Source: Aeribacillus composti (GTDB taxonomy: Bacteria; Bacillota; Bacilli; Bacillales; Aeribacillaceae). From it: a DNA stretch of 64,000 bases. Below, one piece after another: positions 17,764 through 26,403 of this stretch (position 1 is the stretch's first letter; every line of letters begins with the position of its first letter). The notes below the pieces were generated by a model, which was not told the origin of the DNA, searched no databases, and worked only from the letters and a program-made list of their open reading frames with translations. The position numbers and the translations under genes were made by a program. The stretch lies in the NCBI RefSeq assembly GCF_007827555.1, contig NZ_VISS01000014.1:1-64000 (forward strand). The letters are read 5' to 3'.

Positions 17764-18101
17764 TGGAGATTGTAACTTCCATTGTTGCAGGAATTTTGTT
17801 TATGACAGCTACATATTTAATGCTTTCAAAAAGTTTATTGCGGATCATTATTGGAACAGGTCTTTTGAGTCACGGAGCTCATCTCCTCATTTTAACGATG
17901 GGGGGACTGAAAAGAGGAACTGTTCCGCTGCTAGATGAACACGCAGCTTCTTATGTAGACCCTTTGCCGCAAGCACTTATATTAACTGCAATTGTCATTA
18001 GCTTTGGAGTAACAGCCTTCTTTTTAGTGTTAGCCTACAGATCTTATCAAGAACTTGGAACAGACGATATGGATCAATTGAGGGGAAATGATCAGAAATG
18101 A
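17763..18101 (+). CDS. mrpC: Na+/H+ antiporter subunit MrpC
   Basis: The 112-residue protein has three membrane helices and is related to NuoK. The two membrane features typical of NuoK-type subunits are visible: the [14 protein letters not shown] segment and the [20 protein letters not shown] segment, each well conserved in MrpC. It starts at the base where mrpB ends (TAATG) and overlaps mrpD by four bases, so translation is coupled. Confidence 0.94.
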   Translation: MEIVTSIVAGILFMTATYLMLSKSLLRIIIGTGLLSHGAHLLILTMGGLKRGTVPLLDEHAASYVDPLPQALILTAIVISFGVTAFFLVLAYRSYQELGTDDMDQLRGNDQK

Positions 18102-19582
18102 ATAACAATATCATTATTTTACCGATAATTATTCCTATGATAACTGCAGTATTGCTTATTTTTTTCAATAAACAAGAGAAAGTGCAAAAATATTTAAGCG
18201 CTGTTTCTTCTGTTATAAATATCGGCATTTCCGTTTTCCTTGTTCACTATGTTCATACAAACGGAATCATTTCCCTTGAAGTCGGAGATTGGAAAGCGCC
18301 GTTTGGGATTGTTCTTGTAGCCGATATGTACGCGATTCTGCTTGTTTTAACGGCAAACATTATTGTTTTTGCCTGTTTGCTATTTTCCTACAAAATAGTA
18401 GATTATAATCGAAGCAAATTTTTCTACTATTCCGGCGTCATGTTTTTATTGACCGGAGTGTCCGGTGCTTTTCTGACAGGAGATCTTTTCAATCTGTTTG
18501 TGTTCTATGAAGTTATGCTCATGTCTTCTTATTTTTTAATTGTTCACGGAAATTCAAAGCCGCAATTAAGAGAAACTATTAAATACATTTTAGTAAATGT
18601 TATTTCATCGGCTTTATTTGTCATATCCGTTGCATTTCTATATGCTGTAACAGGTACATTAAACATGGCTGACTTGAGCCTGCGAGTCGCAGAATTAGGC
18701 TCATCCGGCATCATCGCGGCCATCTCCATCATGTATTTAATTGTATTCGGATTGAAAGGAGCCATTTTCCCGCTTTTTTTCTGGATGCCCGGCTCCTATC
18801 AGGCTCCGCCAGCAGCTGTTACGGCTCTATTTGGTGCTCTTTTGACAAAAGTTGGAGTCTATTCGATCACAAGAGTGTTTACGCTTATTTTTTTGCAGGA
18901 CATTGCATTTACTCATACGTTTATCGCATGGCTAGCGGTGCTTACGATCATATTTGGCGTTATTGGCGCCATTAGCTTCTCGGATATTAAACAGATCGTG
19001 ATATACAACATTTTGACAGGCGTTGGTGTCATTTTATTCGGAGTGTCCACAATGACCGAATCAGGTTTAGAAGGATCTGTTTATTACATGATCCACGATA
19101 TGATTATTAAAGGGTTGCTGTTCCTTTTGGTCGGAATCGTCTTTTCGATCACTGGAACAACAAACCTTGATAAATTCAGTGGACTAATAAAAAAATACCC
19201 AACACTTGGGTGGATGTTTTTTATCGCCGCATTAGCTTTAGCCGGCATTCCACCATTAAGCGGTTTTATCGGGAAACTGAAAATAGTCCAAGGGGGATTT
19301 GAGCAAGGTGAATTTGTATTAGCTTTCGCAGTCTTGCTTTCAAGCCTTTTAGTCCTATATTCTGTGATGAAAATATTTATTAACGGTTTTTGGGGAGAGG
19401 AAAAAATTCCGCAAGTTCTGGAAACCAGTCAAGTAAAAAGTCTTTACGTTCCGGCTGCTTTCTTGCTTGCTCTCTCATTATTTTACGGGCTTGGCACAGA
19501 ATTTATCTCTTCATACATCAAACAGGCGGAACAGGTTCTTCTTTCTCCTGATCTTTATATTGAAGCCGTATTAAAGGAGTAG
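18098..19582 (+). CDS. mrpD: Na+/H+ antiporter subunit MrpD
   Basis: The 494-residue polytopic protein belongs to the NuoN/NuoM/MrpD family of proton-translocating subunits. Landmarks are [15 protein letters not shown], with the conserved membrane Glu (about residue 137), and the Lys-containing helix [20 protein letters not shown]. The C-terminal portion carries [11 protein letters not shown]. About 14 membrane segments are visible. It is separated from mrpE by only five bases. Confidence 0.95.
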   Translation: MNNNIIILPIIIPMITAVLLIFFNKQEKVQKYLSAVSSVINIGISVFLVHYVHTNGIISLEVGDWKAPFGIVLVADMYAILLVLTANIIVFACLLFSYKIVDYNRSKFFYYSGVMFLLTGVSGAFLTGDLFNLFVFYEVMLMSSYFLIVHGNSKPQLRETIKYILVNVISSALFVISVAFLYAVTGTLNMADLSLRVAELGSSGIIAAISIMYLIVFGLKGAIFPLFFWMPGSYQAPPAAVTALFGALLTKVGVYSITRVFTLIFLQDIAFTHTFIAWLAVLTIIFGVIGAISFSDIKQIVIYNILTGVGVILFGVSTMTESGLEGSVYYMIHDMIIKGLLFLLVGIVFSITGTTNLDKFSGLIKKYPTLGWMFFIAALALAGIPPLSGFIGKLKIVQGGFEQGEFVLAFAVLLSSLLVLYSVMKIFINGFWGEEKIPQVLETSQVKSLYVPAAFLLALSLFYGLGTEFISSYIKQAEQVLLSPDLYIEAVLKE

Positions 19583-19587
19583 ATCAC

Positions 19588-20064
19588 ATGGCCTTTCAAA
19601 TACTGTTAAATTTTATGATTGCCATTACATGGATGCTTTTGCAGGATGACTACTCATTCATCACATTTTTTATCGGATATCTTTTAGGCATTATTATTCT
19701 TTTCGCGCTGCGCCGCTTTTTTCCAAGACGATTTTATCTGTACAATATTGCCGCTGTCATAAAGCTCATGTTCATCTTTTTGAAGGAGCTTGTCCTTGCA
19801 AATATTGCTGTTTTAAAAATCGTTTTGTCGCCAAAATTGAAAATGGAGCCTGGAATTTTTGCCTTTGAAACAGAATTGGAAAAAGATTGGGAAATTACGA
19901 TTCTATCCAATCTCATTACTTTAACACCAGGAACATTTGTTATTGATATTTCCGATGATAATAAAACGCTTTATATCCATTCTGTGGATATAGCGAATGT
20001 CGAACAAGCAAGAAAAGATATAAAAAGCAGTTTTGAGAAAGCTATTAAGGAGGTGAGCCGTTAA
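19588..20064 (+). CDS. mrpE: Na+/H+ antiporter subunit MrpE
   Basis: The 158-residue product has two N-terminal membrane segments (about residues 5-40), a third near 50-70, and a soluble C-terminal domain with the MrpE signature LSNLITLTPGTFVIDI. MrpE is the subunit without a complex I relative. It is needed for full antiport activity and is placed mid-operon, touching mrpF by one base. Confidence 0.94.
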   Translation: MAFQILLNFMIAITWMLLQDDYSFITFFIGYLLGIIILFALRRFFPRRFYLYNIAAVIKLMFIFLKELVLANIAVLKIVLSPKLKMEPGIFAFETELEKDWEITILSNLITLTPGTFVIDISDDNKTLYIHSVDIANVEQARKDIKSSFEKAIKEVSR

Positions 20065-20351
20065 TGTTTGAATTTATTATTTGGATTTCTTTGGCTCTTA
20101 TCGCTGCTTCCTCTCTCTTATTGATGATTCGGCTCATCAAAGGCCCATCCGTTCCAGACCGCGCCATATCATTAGATGCGATCGGCATCAACTTAGTCGG
20201 GATCACAGCGATCATGTCGATTGTTTTAGATACAAGCGCTTTTTTGGACATTATTTTATTAATTGGAATTTTAGCTTTTATCGGCACAGTATCGATTGCT
20301 AAATTCTTGGAGAAAGGAGAAATTATCGAAAATGATCGAAACAATCAGTAA
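20064..20351 (+). CDS. mrpF: Na+/H+ antiporter subunit MrpF
   Basis: The 95-residue protein has three membrane helices and the MrpF signature LIKGPSVPDRAISLDAIG in the first loop, with charged residues near the membrane. It overlaps mrpE by one base and mrpG by 20 bases. In B. subtilis MrpF (MnhF) also influences cholate and Na+ efflux. The GAGGTGAG ribosome binding site lies in the mrpE end. Confidence 0.94.
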   Translation: MFEFIIWISLALIAASSLLLMIRLIKGPSVPDRAISLDAIGINLVGITAIMSIVLDTSAFLDIILLIGILAFIGTVSIAKFLEKGEIIENDRNNQ

Positions 20352-20697
20352 GTTTGTGATCGGATATCTCATTCTCCAAGGAGCCTTTTTCAGCCTAATT
20401 TCCGCCATTGGTGTGTTGAGGCTTCCAGATGTATATACGAGAAACCATGCGGCTTCCAAAAGCGCGACATTAGGTGTGCTCTCTATTTTACTAGGGGTGT
20501 TCTTATATTTTTGGGTGCTTGAAGACCATATGAATGGAAGAGTTTTGCTGGGAATCCTGTTTATATTTTTAACATCGCCTGTAGCAGGACATTTAATCAG
20601 CCGCGCAGCTTACCATACAAAAGTGAAACTATGGGAAAACAGCAAAATTGATGAGTTAAAAGAAAAAAAGAAAGCAAAGGATAAGGTTCATTCATGA
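20332..20697 (+). CDS. mrpG: Na+/H+ antiporter subunit MrpG
   Basis: The 121-residue product has three hydrophobic segments and the family signature IGVLRLPDVYTRNHAASKSATLG. Its Lys-rich cytoplasmic tail (DELKEKKKAKDKVHS) ends the operon. I chose ATG 20332, preceded by AAAGGAG in the mrpF end, rather than an upstream in-frame start at 20296. All seven subunits are present in the canonical A-G order. The operon converges with comA and no clear terminator separates them. Confidence 0.94.
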   Translation: MIETISKFVIGYLILQGAFFSLISAIGVLRLPDVYTRNHAASKSATLGVLSILLGVFLYFWVLEDHMNGRVLLGILFIFLTSPVAGHLISRAAYHTKVKLWENSKIDELKEKKKAKDKVHS

Positions 20698-20740
20698 GCC
20701 TTATCTTTTATAGCAATCAAATTGGACGGGACTTCTTAAT

Positions 20741-21379
20741 TTAAAGAATGCCTTCTGACTTCGCAATTAATACGGCTTCTGTCCGAGAGCTGACGTGCAG
20801 CTTATTAAAAATGGAAGTCAGACTATATTCAATCGATCTTTTGCTTAAATGCAGCTTATCTGCTATTTCTTGATTTGTTAACCCTCTTTCGACTTCCATT
20901 AAAATCATTTTTTCCCTATCTGTTAAAGGCTCATTTGCTTCTTTCATAGATGGCGACTTTAATGTCTGTCGTTCAATCAATTTTTTTACGTAATCAAATG
21001 ATAGAATAATCTCACCAAGCAACGCATGGCGAATGTGAGATAATATTTTCTCTTTTGACTCCGTCTTGCTGATTACTCCATGAATGCCTAAGGAAATCGC
21101 TTCTTCCATATAATCATTGACATCATATCCAGTATAAAGAAGGACTTTGCATTGGTGTTCTTGAGATGTTATTTGCTTTGCCAGTTCAATCCCGTTGACG
21201 TCACCTAAATTCATATCCATAAGAACTGCATCATATTGCAAAAAATCGATTTTCTTCATAAGTTCAGCCGTATAAGGAGGCTCCAGACAATCCACTTCAA
21301 CTTCAGAATCCGTCTCCAATATCGCTTTTGTCCCTTCTCTCACAGCAGGATGATCGTCAATCACTAAAATACGAATCAT
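20741..21379 (-). CDS. comA: response regulator ComA
   Basis: The 212-residue product has an N-terminal receiver domain with acidic pocket IDDHPA, phospho-acceptor Asp55 (VLMDMNLGD) and KTESK, and a C-terminal LuxR/NarL-type helix-turn-helix (LTDREKMILMEVERGLTNQEIADKL). ComA~P activates competence (srfA/comS), degQ and other genes at high cell density. ATG 21379 lies after AGAGGTGG; a longer in-frame start adds seven residues without family support. It is the last gene of comQXPA. Confidence 0.93.
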   Translation of the reverse strand: MIRILVIDDHPAVREGTKAILETDSEVEVDCLEPPYTAELMKKIDFLQYDAVLMDMNLGDVNGIELAKQITSQEHQCKVLLYTGYDVNDYMEEAISLGIHGVISKTESKEKILSHIRHALLGEIILSFDYVKKLIERQTLKSPSMKEANEPLTDREKMILMEVERGLTNQEIADKLHLSKRSIEYSLTSIFNKLHVSSRTEAVLIAKSEGIL

Positions 21380-21415
21380 GTTTTCCACCTCTTTAGACAA
21401 AATCTACAGTAAAAT

Positions 21416-21435
21416 GACTTGGCAAAAGCCAAGTC
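21416..21435 (-). terminator. hairpin between comP and comA
   Basis: GACTTGGC and GCCAAGTC form a perfect eight-base stem with a four-base loop in the 66-base gap between comP and comA. Only a short ATTTTA follows on the minus strand. It may be a partial terminator or an mRNA processing/stability hairpin that sets the ComP:ComA ratio; which of these is not known. Confidence 0.55.
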
Positions 21436-21445
21436 AAGAATGTGA

Positions 21446-23773
21446 TTAAATTTCAATTAAGACCCGAAATCCATTTCCCGGAGAAGTCTCAATCTTCATT
21501 TCACCATCCAAAGCTTTTACCCTCTCTCTAATTCCGGACAATCCCATGCTTTCTGTTTTCGCATACAACAGTTCTTCATCGATGCCTACGCCATCATCTT
21601 CATAGTGCAATACAATTTTTTCTCTTATATTGACGAGCATAATTAATATTTGCTTCGCGTTCGAATGCTTGCGCGCATTTGATAAAAGCTCCTGAATGAT
21701 CCGGTACAAATTAAGCTGCATGTTTATATCAAGCTGCTTGTTAAAATTCCCCGTATTAAAGCGGATTTGAAAATTACACTGTTCTTCGTATTGCGCTACT
21801 AGCTTTGATACCGCCTTGACGAGTCCCAAGTCATATAAAATTTGCGGACGCAGCTCTTGACACGTTTCCCTCGTCATATGAATGATATCAAGAATGTTTT
21901 GATTCATGCTCTGAATTTTTTCGATCGTAGCAGCAGGATATTGTCCAGATTCCTCCAGAACCAATTCGCATTGCCTTTTTAACGAAATCAAATCTTGCAG
22001 CACAGAATCATGCAAATCTTTCGCCAAATTGGAGCGCTGCTTTTCTTCAATTGCAAACAGCAGTTTTTTGAGCCATGCAGGATTGCTGTTTCCCTCTTCC
22101 GCTTTTTCAAGCCTTTCCATCAATTCTTCTATTTTCAAAAAGTTTTCTACAGTTACATTCGTATAAAAAGCAAGGGAATTCAGCCAAGAAATTTCATCAC
22201 GAGTCAGTTTAGGCGTTTTAATGACAGAAAGGCAAATAATAACATATTTCCTTCTATTCGTTTCACCGACAGTTAACACAAACCCTTTATCAAATTCTAC
22301 AATTTTCCCTATTTCTGTTACAGCATTTAAAATATCTTTTTCGTATGGGGCAATTTCTAAAAGACCGCCATCCCCATCATCATCAACCATTTCGATCCGT
22401 CCACTCTCATGAACAACAAGGCAGTATGCACGGCTGACCTTCAAAACCTCTAAAATGGTCGATTTTAACTCAGCCATCATCTGTTTTAAACTGCCTGCTT
22501 TCCGGATCCTTGACGTATACTTCAAAATGCTGTCCTGATAATTATATTTTTCCGAAAACCGCTTAAACCGGAAGCGGAAGTCAACAATTTCTTTAAAATA
22601 AAAAACACATATCATTAATATATATATAATAATTGAAAGTTGAATAGGGTAAATTTTGGGATTATGTTCATTCAGCAGTATGATAAAAGCCACTAAAAAG
22701 ATAGTCGGCAAAATGGAAAGGAGAGCATAATATTTGACTCTGCCTAGAATAAACTCAATATCATATATCTTTGATGATAGAAACTGATACACAAGGGCGA
22801 AAGGTATTAACAACATAAATGAAGACAGGAACACTGGTGAGAACAAAGCATCTTTTAAAATGATATACGGAATGACATATAATAGGACAAAAGGTGCAAA
22901 AGCAAGTACATTTGTAATAATTAAATTTCTAATCGTAAAAGATATCTCGGAAAGTTTAAGTTTTCTCATTCCTTTTACTTTCACTATAAACGATATTAAC
23001 AATAAAAAGAGAAAGGTGATTAGATTCAACACTTTCGAATTATAATTAATATCTAAATCTATCGGTTGTTTATTTATGTATTCAATTAAAAAATTTACAA
23101 TTACAAGAAAATACCCAAAAATAATTACTTTTTTATTAAATAATTCTTGTCCATGTTCATAAAAATAGTGATACAAAAAATGCAGATATATAACTGGAGT
23201 CAAAGTAAAAAATAAAACAACCATATATTGGGAAAAAATATCTCCCCGGGCAGAACTGGTCGCAAATAAATAGGCAAGAGATACACATAATAGAAAAAAT
23301 TTCAATAAATATGGGGATAAAATTTTTAATTTTTTACTTGATCTATAGACAAAAAAACTGCAATACATAGATAGAAGAAAAAGAATAATTGGTATTATCA
23401 TCATGAAAAATGTTTGAAAATCTAATGATGTTTCCTCAACGTTTATTTTAAATATACTGCCATCTGCCCGTTTGATTGTTAAATTCTTTACTTCTTGATA
23501 AACAAAAAAACTGCTCTCTCTAAAAAACTTTTCAGTAGGCACTCCATTTAATTCTAATACTTGATCCCCAATTTTTAGTCCTGCTCGATCAGCCCAAGCT
23601 TTCGGGTCAATATTTCTAATATAATATTGACCCTTTGATGTTTTTTCAATGTTTGTTCCTAAATAAGGATACGAGAGGTTGATTTGAAAAATATAAACAA
23701 TAAAAAACAGCGAGCTTATAAATACTGCAAGTTTATATCCATAATCAACGATTTTTACCTTATTAAAAACCAA
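21446..23773 (-). CDS. comP: membrane sensor histidine kinase ComP
   Basis: The 775-residue product is the ComX receptor kinase. Membrane helix 1 (about residues 13-34) is followed by an extracellular PDZ-like region (about 45-110, IDPKAWADRAGLKIGDQVLELNG). Further helices lie between 122 and 393. The cytoplasmic part has a HisKA_3 dimerisation domain with phospho-acceptor His588 (AKDLHDSVLQDL) and an HATPase domain (LLSNARKHSNA, YEDDGVGID, GLSGIRERV). It lies 18 bases after comX. The sensor half is more AT-rich and less conserved than the kinase half, as expected for a pherotype-specific receptor. Confidence 0.93.
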   Translation of the reverse strand: MVFNKVKIVDYGYKLAVFISSLFFIVYIFQINLSYPYLGTNIEKTSKGQYYIRNIDPKAWADRAGLKIGDQVLELNGVPTEKFFRESSFFVYQEVKNLTIKRADGSIFKINVEETSLDFQTFFMMIIPIILFLLSMYCSFFVYRSSKKLKILSPYLLKFFLLCVSLAYLFATSSARGDIFSQYMVVLFFTLTPVIYLHFLYHYFYEHGQELFNKKVIIFGYFLVIVNFLIEYINKQPIDLDINYNSKVLNLITFLFLLLISFIVKVKGMRKLKLSEISFTIRNLIITNVLAFAPFVLLYVIPYIILKDALFSPVFLSSFMLLIPFALVYQFLSSKIYDIEFILGRVKYYALLSILPTIFLVAFIILLNEHNPKIYPIQLSIIIYILMICVFYFKEIVDFRFRFKRFSEKYNYQDSILKYTSRIRKAGSLKQMMAELKSTILEVLKVSRAYCLVVHESGRIEMVDDDGDGGLLEIAPYEKDILNAVTEIGKIVEFDKGFVLTVGETNRRKYVIICLSVIKTPKLTRDEISWLNSLAFYTNVTVENFLKIEELMERLEKAEEGNSNPAWLKKLLFAIEEKQRSNLAKDLHDSVLQDLISLKRQCELVLEESGQYPAATIEKIQSMNQNILDIIHMTRETCQELRPQILYDLGLVKAVSKLVAQYEEQCNFQIRFNTGNFNKQLDINMQLNLYRIIQELLSNARKHSNAKQILIMLVNIREKIVLHYEDDGVGIDEELLYAKTESMGLSGIRERVKALDGEMKIETSPGNGFRVLIEI

Positions 23774-23791
23774 ATATTTTCACCCTTTAAA

Positions 23792-23959
23792 CTATTTCCA
23801 AAATCCAGCAGGCGGCAACAATTTTAAACCGTCTGTAAGTCCAGTAATAATGCCTAAAAGTTCATCAGAATCTTTAACTCCAATCAAACTAGCTTGTCCA
23901 TTCACGACTTTCTCCAAAACATCAGGGTTTTCGATTAAGAAATTTACGATTTCTTGCAT
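23792..23959 (-). CDS. comX: ComX pheromone precursor, 55 aa
   Basis: This short frame lies between comQ and comP. The product begins MQEIVNFLIENPDVLEK, continues NGQASLIGVKDSDELLG and ends LPPAGFWK. The N-terminal MQ.I..FL..NP.VL..V..G.ASLIG pattern is typical of ComX precursors. The single Trp, second from the end, is the residue that ComQ isoprenylates. The mature pheromone would be a short C-terminal peptide. AAAGGAGAG precedes the ATG. The C-terminal half is the pherotype-specific part and differs from the B. subtilis 168 form ending QWGD. Confidence 0.93.
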   Translation of the reverse strand: MQEIVNFLIENPDVLEKVVNGQASLIGVKDSDELLGIITGLTDGLKLLPPAGFWK

Positions 23960-23975
23960 ATTGATCTCTCCTTTT

Positions 23976-24908
23976 TTATTTTTTGATTAAATTTGTTAAT
24001 AGTTCATCCAATTTTTCAGCAGGCAGCGGAAGTTTTTTTATATAAGTTTCAGCCTTCTTAAGCGCGATGTGTTTCATCACATTTAAATATTGGGTGACTC
24101 CCGCTTCCAACAGCTTTTCTTTAAAAGCTACAATGCTTCCAAAGTATTCGTCAAAGTCTTTTCCGCTGTGCACATATTGTAAAATATCCACGCTTGTTTG
24201 ATTAAATTTCCTTTGCAAATAAAGTAATGCTAGTGAAGGCTTCAAAAACTTCCTGTCCTGTTTATGCGGAGTAAACAATCCTTTATAATCATTCTCAATC
24301 TGGCCGACAATCCCTACTTGGTGCCCGTATTCCTTAACTTCCTCGTATCTTTTCCCGCATGCAAACATGACACCCGCTTCAGCTGCAAGAGCTGTAAGGG
24401 AACCTGATTTCCATCTCATCATTTGCAAACATTCTTTTTCTGTCTTCACGGCATTTGCCAAATCAATATGCTGGCCTTTCATAGCCTGCAAAGCATATTC
24501 AAGAAACAGACCAAGGATCTCAGAACGATAAGGTGATGACAGCGAATGGATATGCGATAAACTTAACGTATAAAGAAAGGATGAGCTGTTAATCGCTTCC
24601 CCTCTATCAATATCCATCCACGGTTCTGTAAAGTTGTCCAGATCCTCCAAATCATCAAACATATCAAAAGCTAGGACGAGCAATTCAACAGCTGCCATAA
24701 GCTTGTACAATTCTTCTTCATCATTTTCGCTGTTGAATACGTTCGCATGCAAATAACAAAGCTCTGCAAAAGGAAATGTTTGTTTAGATTCGATAAAACG
24801 ATGCAAAAGATTCCGCAAATAAAGCCAGTCTACAGACCTTTCGACCGCATCCTTCATAAACATTGCCACTTGAACTTTGTTTAATAATAACTCACTTTTT
24901 AATGCCAT
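23976..24908 (-). CDS. comQ: ComX isoprenyl transferase ComQ
   Basis: The 310-residue product is a trans-isoprenyl-diphosphate-synthase-fold enzyme that modifies the Trp of ComX and is needed for its maturation. The first aspartate-rich motif DDLED is at residues 85-89 (FDMFDDLEDLD). The second region GQIENDYKGLF lies near residue 200, as in ComQ. The only plausible start is the ATG at 24908, which follows AAAGGAGGGG with almost no spacer, an unusually tight arrangement. It is the first gene of comQXPA, separated from degQ by a terminator. Confidence 0.9.
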   Translation of the reverse strand: MALKSELLLNKVQVAMFMKDAVERSVDWLYLRNLLHRFIESKQTFPFAELCYLHANVFNSENDEEELYKLMAAVELLVLAFDMFDDLEDLDNFTEPWMDIDRGEAINSSSFLYTLSLSHIHSLSSPYRSEILGLFLEYALQAMKGQHIDLANAVKTEKECLQMMRWKSGSLTALAAEAGVMFACGKRYEEVKEYGHQVGIVGQIENDYKGLFTPHKQDRKFLKPSLALLYLQRKFNQTSVDILQYVHSGKDFDEYFGSIVAFKEKLLEAGVTQYLNVMKHIALKKAETYIKKLPLPAEKLDELLTNLIKK

Positions 24909-24993
24909 CCCCTCCTTTTGATCTGATTTATATTCAGCTTGAAATCTATGGATGTTTTACAATTATTATACTATAAATTATATATATTATCAT

Positions 24994-25024
24994 AAAAAAG
25001 GCGACCAAATTTGGTCGTCGCCTC
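24994..25024 (-). terminator. terminator between degQ and comQ
   Basis: On the minus strand the sequence AGGCGACGACC / GGTCGCCT folds with a small bulge around an AAATTT loop and is followed by six T. It follows the degQ stop directly. A TATAAT at 24965-24970 beyond it may be the -10 box of a separate comQ promoter. Confidence 0.75.
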
Positions 25025-25025
25025 A

Positions 25026-25166
25026 TTATACAATTTTCGTATATTGATATTTATCGTATTTGTCAATGCTCTTATTGATATTATCAAGCGCCTTTTTTGT
25101 TTCGTCTAACTCCCTTTCAAGCATTAAGAAGATCTTGTTGATTTTTTCGATTTCTTGATGATTCAA
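25026..25166 (-). CDS. degQ: DegQ, pleiotropic regulatory peptide, 46 aa
   Basis: This 46-codon frame just upstream of comQ matches DegQ, which stimulates phosphotransfer from DegS to DegU and so raises exoenzyme production. The C-terminal half (NINKSIDKYDKYQYTKIV) closely resembles the B. subtilis DegQ end, and the total length (46) is identical. It is predicted to be one long amphipathic helix. The start codon is TTG at 25166, seven bases after GGGAGTG. A ComA-like box and another inverted repeat lie upstream, as in B. subtilis, where degQ is ComA-activated. Confidence 0.9.
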   Translation of the reverse strand: MNHQEIEKINKIFLMLERELDETKKALDNINKSIDKYDKYQYTKIV

Positions 25167-25265
25167 AGTATCACACTCCCTTGAAAAGATCCTTTTTTCG
25201 ATCTTTCATATTTATTTTATAGAATTTTCGATCATTTTTCACCGAAAAACTAATTTGAAATTTTA

Positions 25266-25288
25266 TGCGTGATACCGAAAAACACGCA
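25266..25288 (-). promoter_or_regulatory. inverted repeat upstream of degQ
   Basis: TGCGTG and CACGCA form a perfect six-base inverted repeat with an 11-base spacer, about 100 bases upstream of the degQ start and 20 bases from the ComA-like box. It may be an accessory ComA half-site or a site for another regulator. Confidence 0.35.
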
Positions 25289-25308
25289 ATGTGATTGTGT
25301 TTGTCTTT

Positions 25309-25324
25309 TTGCGATGTATGGCAA
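25309..25324 (-). promoter_or_regulatory. candidate ComA box of degQ
   Basis: TTGCGATGTATGGCAA (plus strand) fits the ComA consensus TTGCGG-N4-CCGCAA at 9 of 12 positions, with both outer half-sites nearly intact. It lies about 145 bases upstream of degQ and upstream of a plausible -10 region (TATAAA near 25218-25224). Known biology (ComA activates degQ) supports the assignment. Confidence 0.6.
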
Positions 25325-25505
25325 ACTTATTATAAAGATTGCATGATCATGATTTTTATAACAGAAGGACTCCTTCTTTCCCCCATTTGTTAAATTCATA
25401 TAAAAAAGAAGGAAAATTTTGATAAAAGAGGGTTGAATGAACGAAAGAACATTGATAGAATATTTTCTAAATCCCGAGAAGATATGACAAATAAGGGTGA
25501 ACATA

Positions 25506-25745
25506 GTGGAAAAAAAAGAATATGTTATACATATTAAATTGGACAATTTATTGAAACAAAAAAGAATGACCAAACGAGAACTTGCCCGTCAAGCTGATAT
25601 TCGCCATACGCTTGTATGGGAAATGTGCCACAACAAAACGAAGCGCCTTCCTCTAGATAAGCTTGCAAAAATTTGCTCCGTATTACAAGTCGACATACAT
25701 GATGTCATAGAATTAGTAGAGAGAAAAGAAAGCAATCTAATGTAA
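25506..25745 (+). CDS. XRE-type helix-turn-helix protein
   Basis: The 79-residue protein is a Cro/CI (XRE) DNA-binding domain with little else. The helix-turn-helix covers about residues 14-55 (KRMTKRELARQADIRHTLVWEMCH). Similar stand-alone YozG-like regulators are common in Firmicutes. The GTG at 25506, six bases after AAGGGTG, is the likely start; a GTG three codons upstream overlaps the binding site. It is divergent from degQ and occupies the place where B. subtilis has yuzC-pncB-pncA-yueI. Its target is unknown; the degQ promoter region next to it is an obvious candidate but not shown. Confidence 0.8.
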   Translation: MEKKEYVIHIKLDNLLKQKRMTKRELARQADIRHTLVWEMCHNKTKRLPLDKLAKICSVLQVDIHDVIELVERKESNLM

Positions 25746-25770
25746 CCTCCGTCTGACAGCAGAGGTTACA
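25741..25770. terminator. terminator between the XRE gene and yueH
   Basis: TGTAACCTC and GAGGTTACA form a perfect nine-base stem with a 12-base loop between convergent genes. It begins at the XRE stop codon. T runs are short on both sides. Confidence 0.65.
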
Positions 25771-25794
25771 TATTTCTCAAATCCTCTTGAAAAT

Positions 25795-26043
25795 TTACAT
25801 TTCTTGTATCCATTGAGTAATTTTCGAAGAAAGTGAAATGGCAATGTTCTCATTCGATCTTTTTGCAATAGAATTTTGTAAATGTTCTCTTGTTTTGTCA
25901 TTGATTTCTTCATATTTAATGATCTTGGACCATTCAAGCTGCGGTACAGCAACTAATATATACTCCTCTTTTTTGTTTTCATAAATATAGACGTTTCTGA
26001 TCTCTTCACCGTTATGTATTATATTTGCCTTTCGTACTTTCAT
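25795..26043 (-). CDS. yueH: small conserved protein YueH-like
   Basis: The 82-residue soluble protein begins MKVRKANIIHNGEEIRNVYIYENKKEE. It has a predicted beta-rich N-terminal half and a helical C terminus ending in TQWIQEM. Its position next to yueG and yueE and its size match B. subtilis yueH. Function unknown. The ribosome binding site is AAGGAGTG. Confidence 0.65.
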   Translation of the reverse strand: MKVRKANIIHNGEEIRNVYIYENKKEEYILVAVPQLEWSKIIKYEEINDKTREHLQNSIAKRSNENIAISLSSKITQWIQEM

Positions 26044-26121
26044 TGTTTCACTCCTTTTTTCCCTCTATATAAAAAATACCTGAGTTGAAAGAAAAATCAA
26101 TCTCAGGTTTTGCAAAATATT

Positions 26122-26340
26122 TTACCTATTCCCTATTATCGGTTGATCAAAGAAACTTTTCGAATGTTCATTCGTTTTGCTGCGAACGTCAAATGTTTTT
26201 ACATAGTCTCCAACATTTAAAGCTCCTGAACCAAGCGCAGATTTTAAACTCGCTTTAGGAGAAATAGAAAAGCTGTCACCCACTTTTATGATTCCTGAGT
26301 CGACTTCATTAATCTCAATTGAACCTACAAAAGAAGGCAA
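26122..26340 (-). CDS. yueG: spore germination protein YueG (GerPF-like)
   Basis: The 72-residue product belongs to the GerPA/GerPF family of spore coat proteins. The family pattern is visible: an N-terminal PSFVG..EIN.V..G.I.VGD segment, a Ser-rich middle (KASLKSALGSGALNVGD) and a polar end. Family members affect permeability of the coat to germinants. The gene stands alone between yueH and yueE. Confidence 0.78.
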   Translation of the reverse strand: MPSFVGSIEINEVDSGIIKVGDSFSISPKASLKSALGSGALNVGDYVKTFDVRSKTNEHSKSFFDQPIIGNR

Positions 26341-26403
26341 ATGAAACCACCACTTCCATTGTTTGTTTATAGTATTGTATGATCAAACGCCTAAATTGTT
26401 CGC

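Noticed and set aside
25250-25573. 107-codon Phe/Ile-rich minus-strand frame
   Set aside because: It covers the degQ control region and the XRE gene start; composition reflects AT-rich DNA and it has no ribosome binding site.
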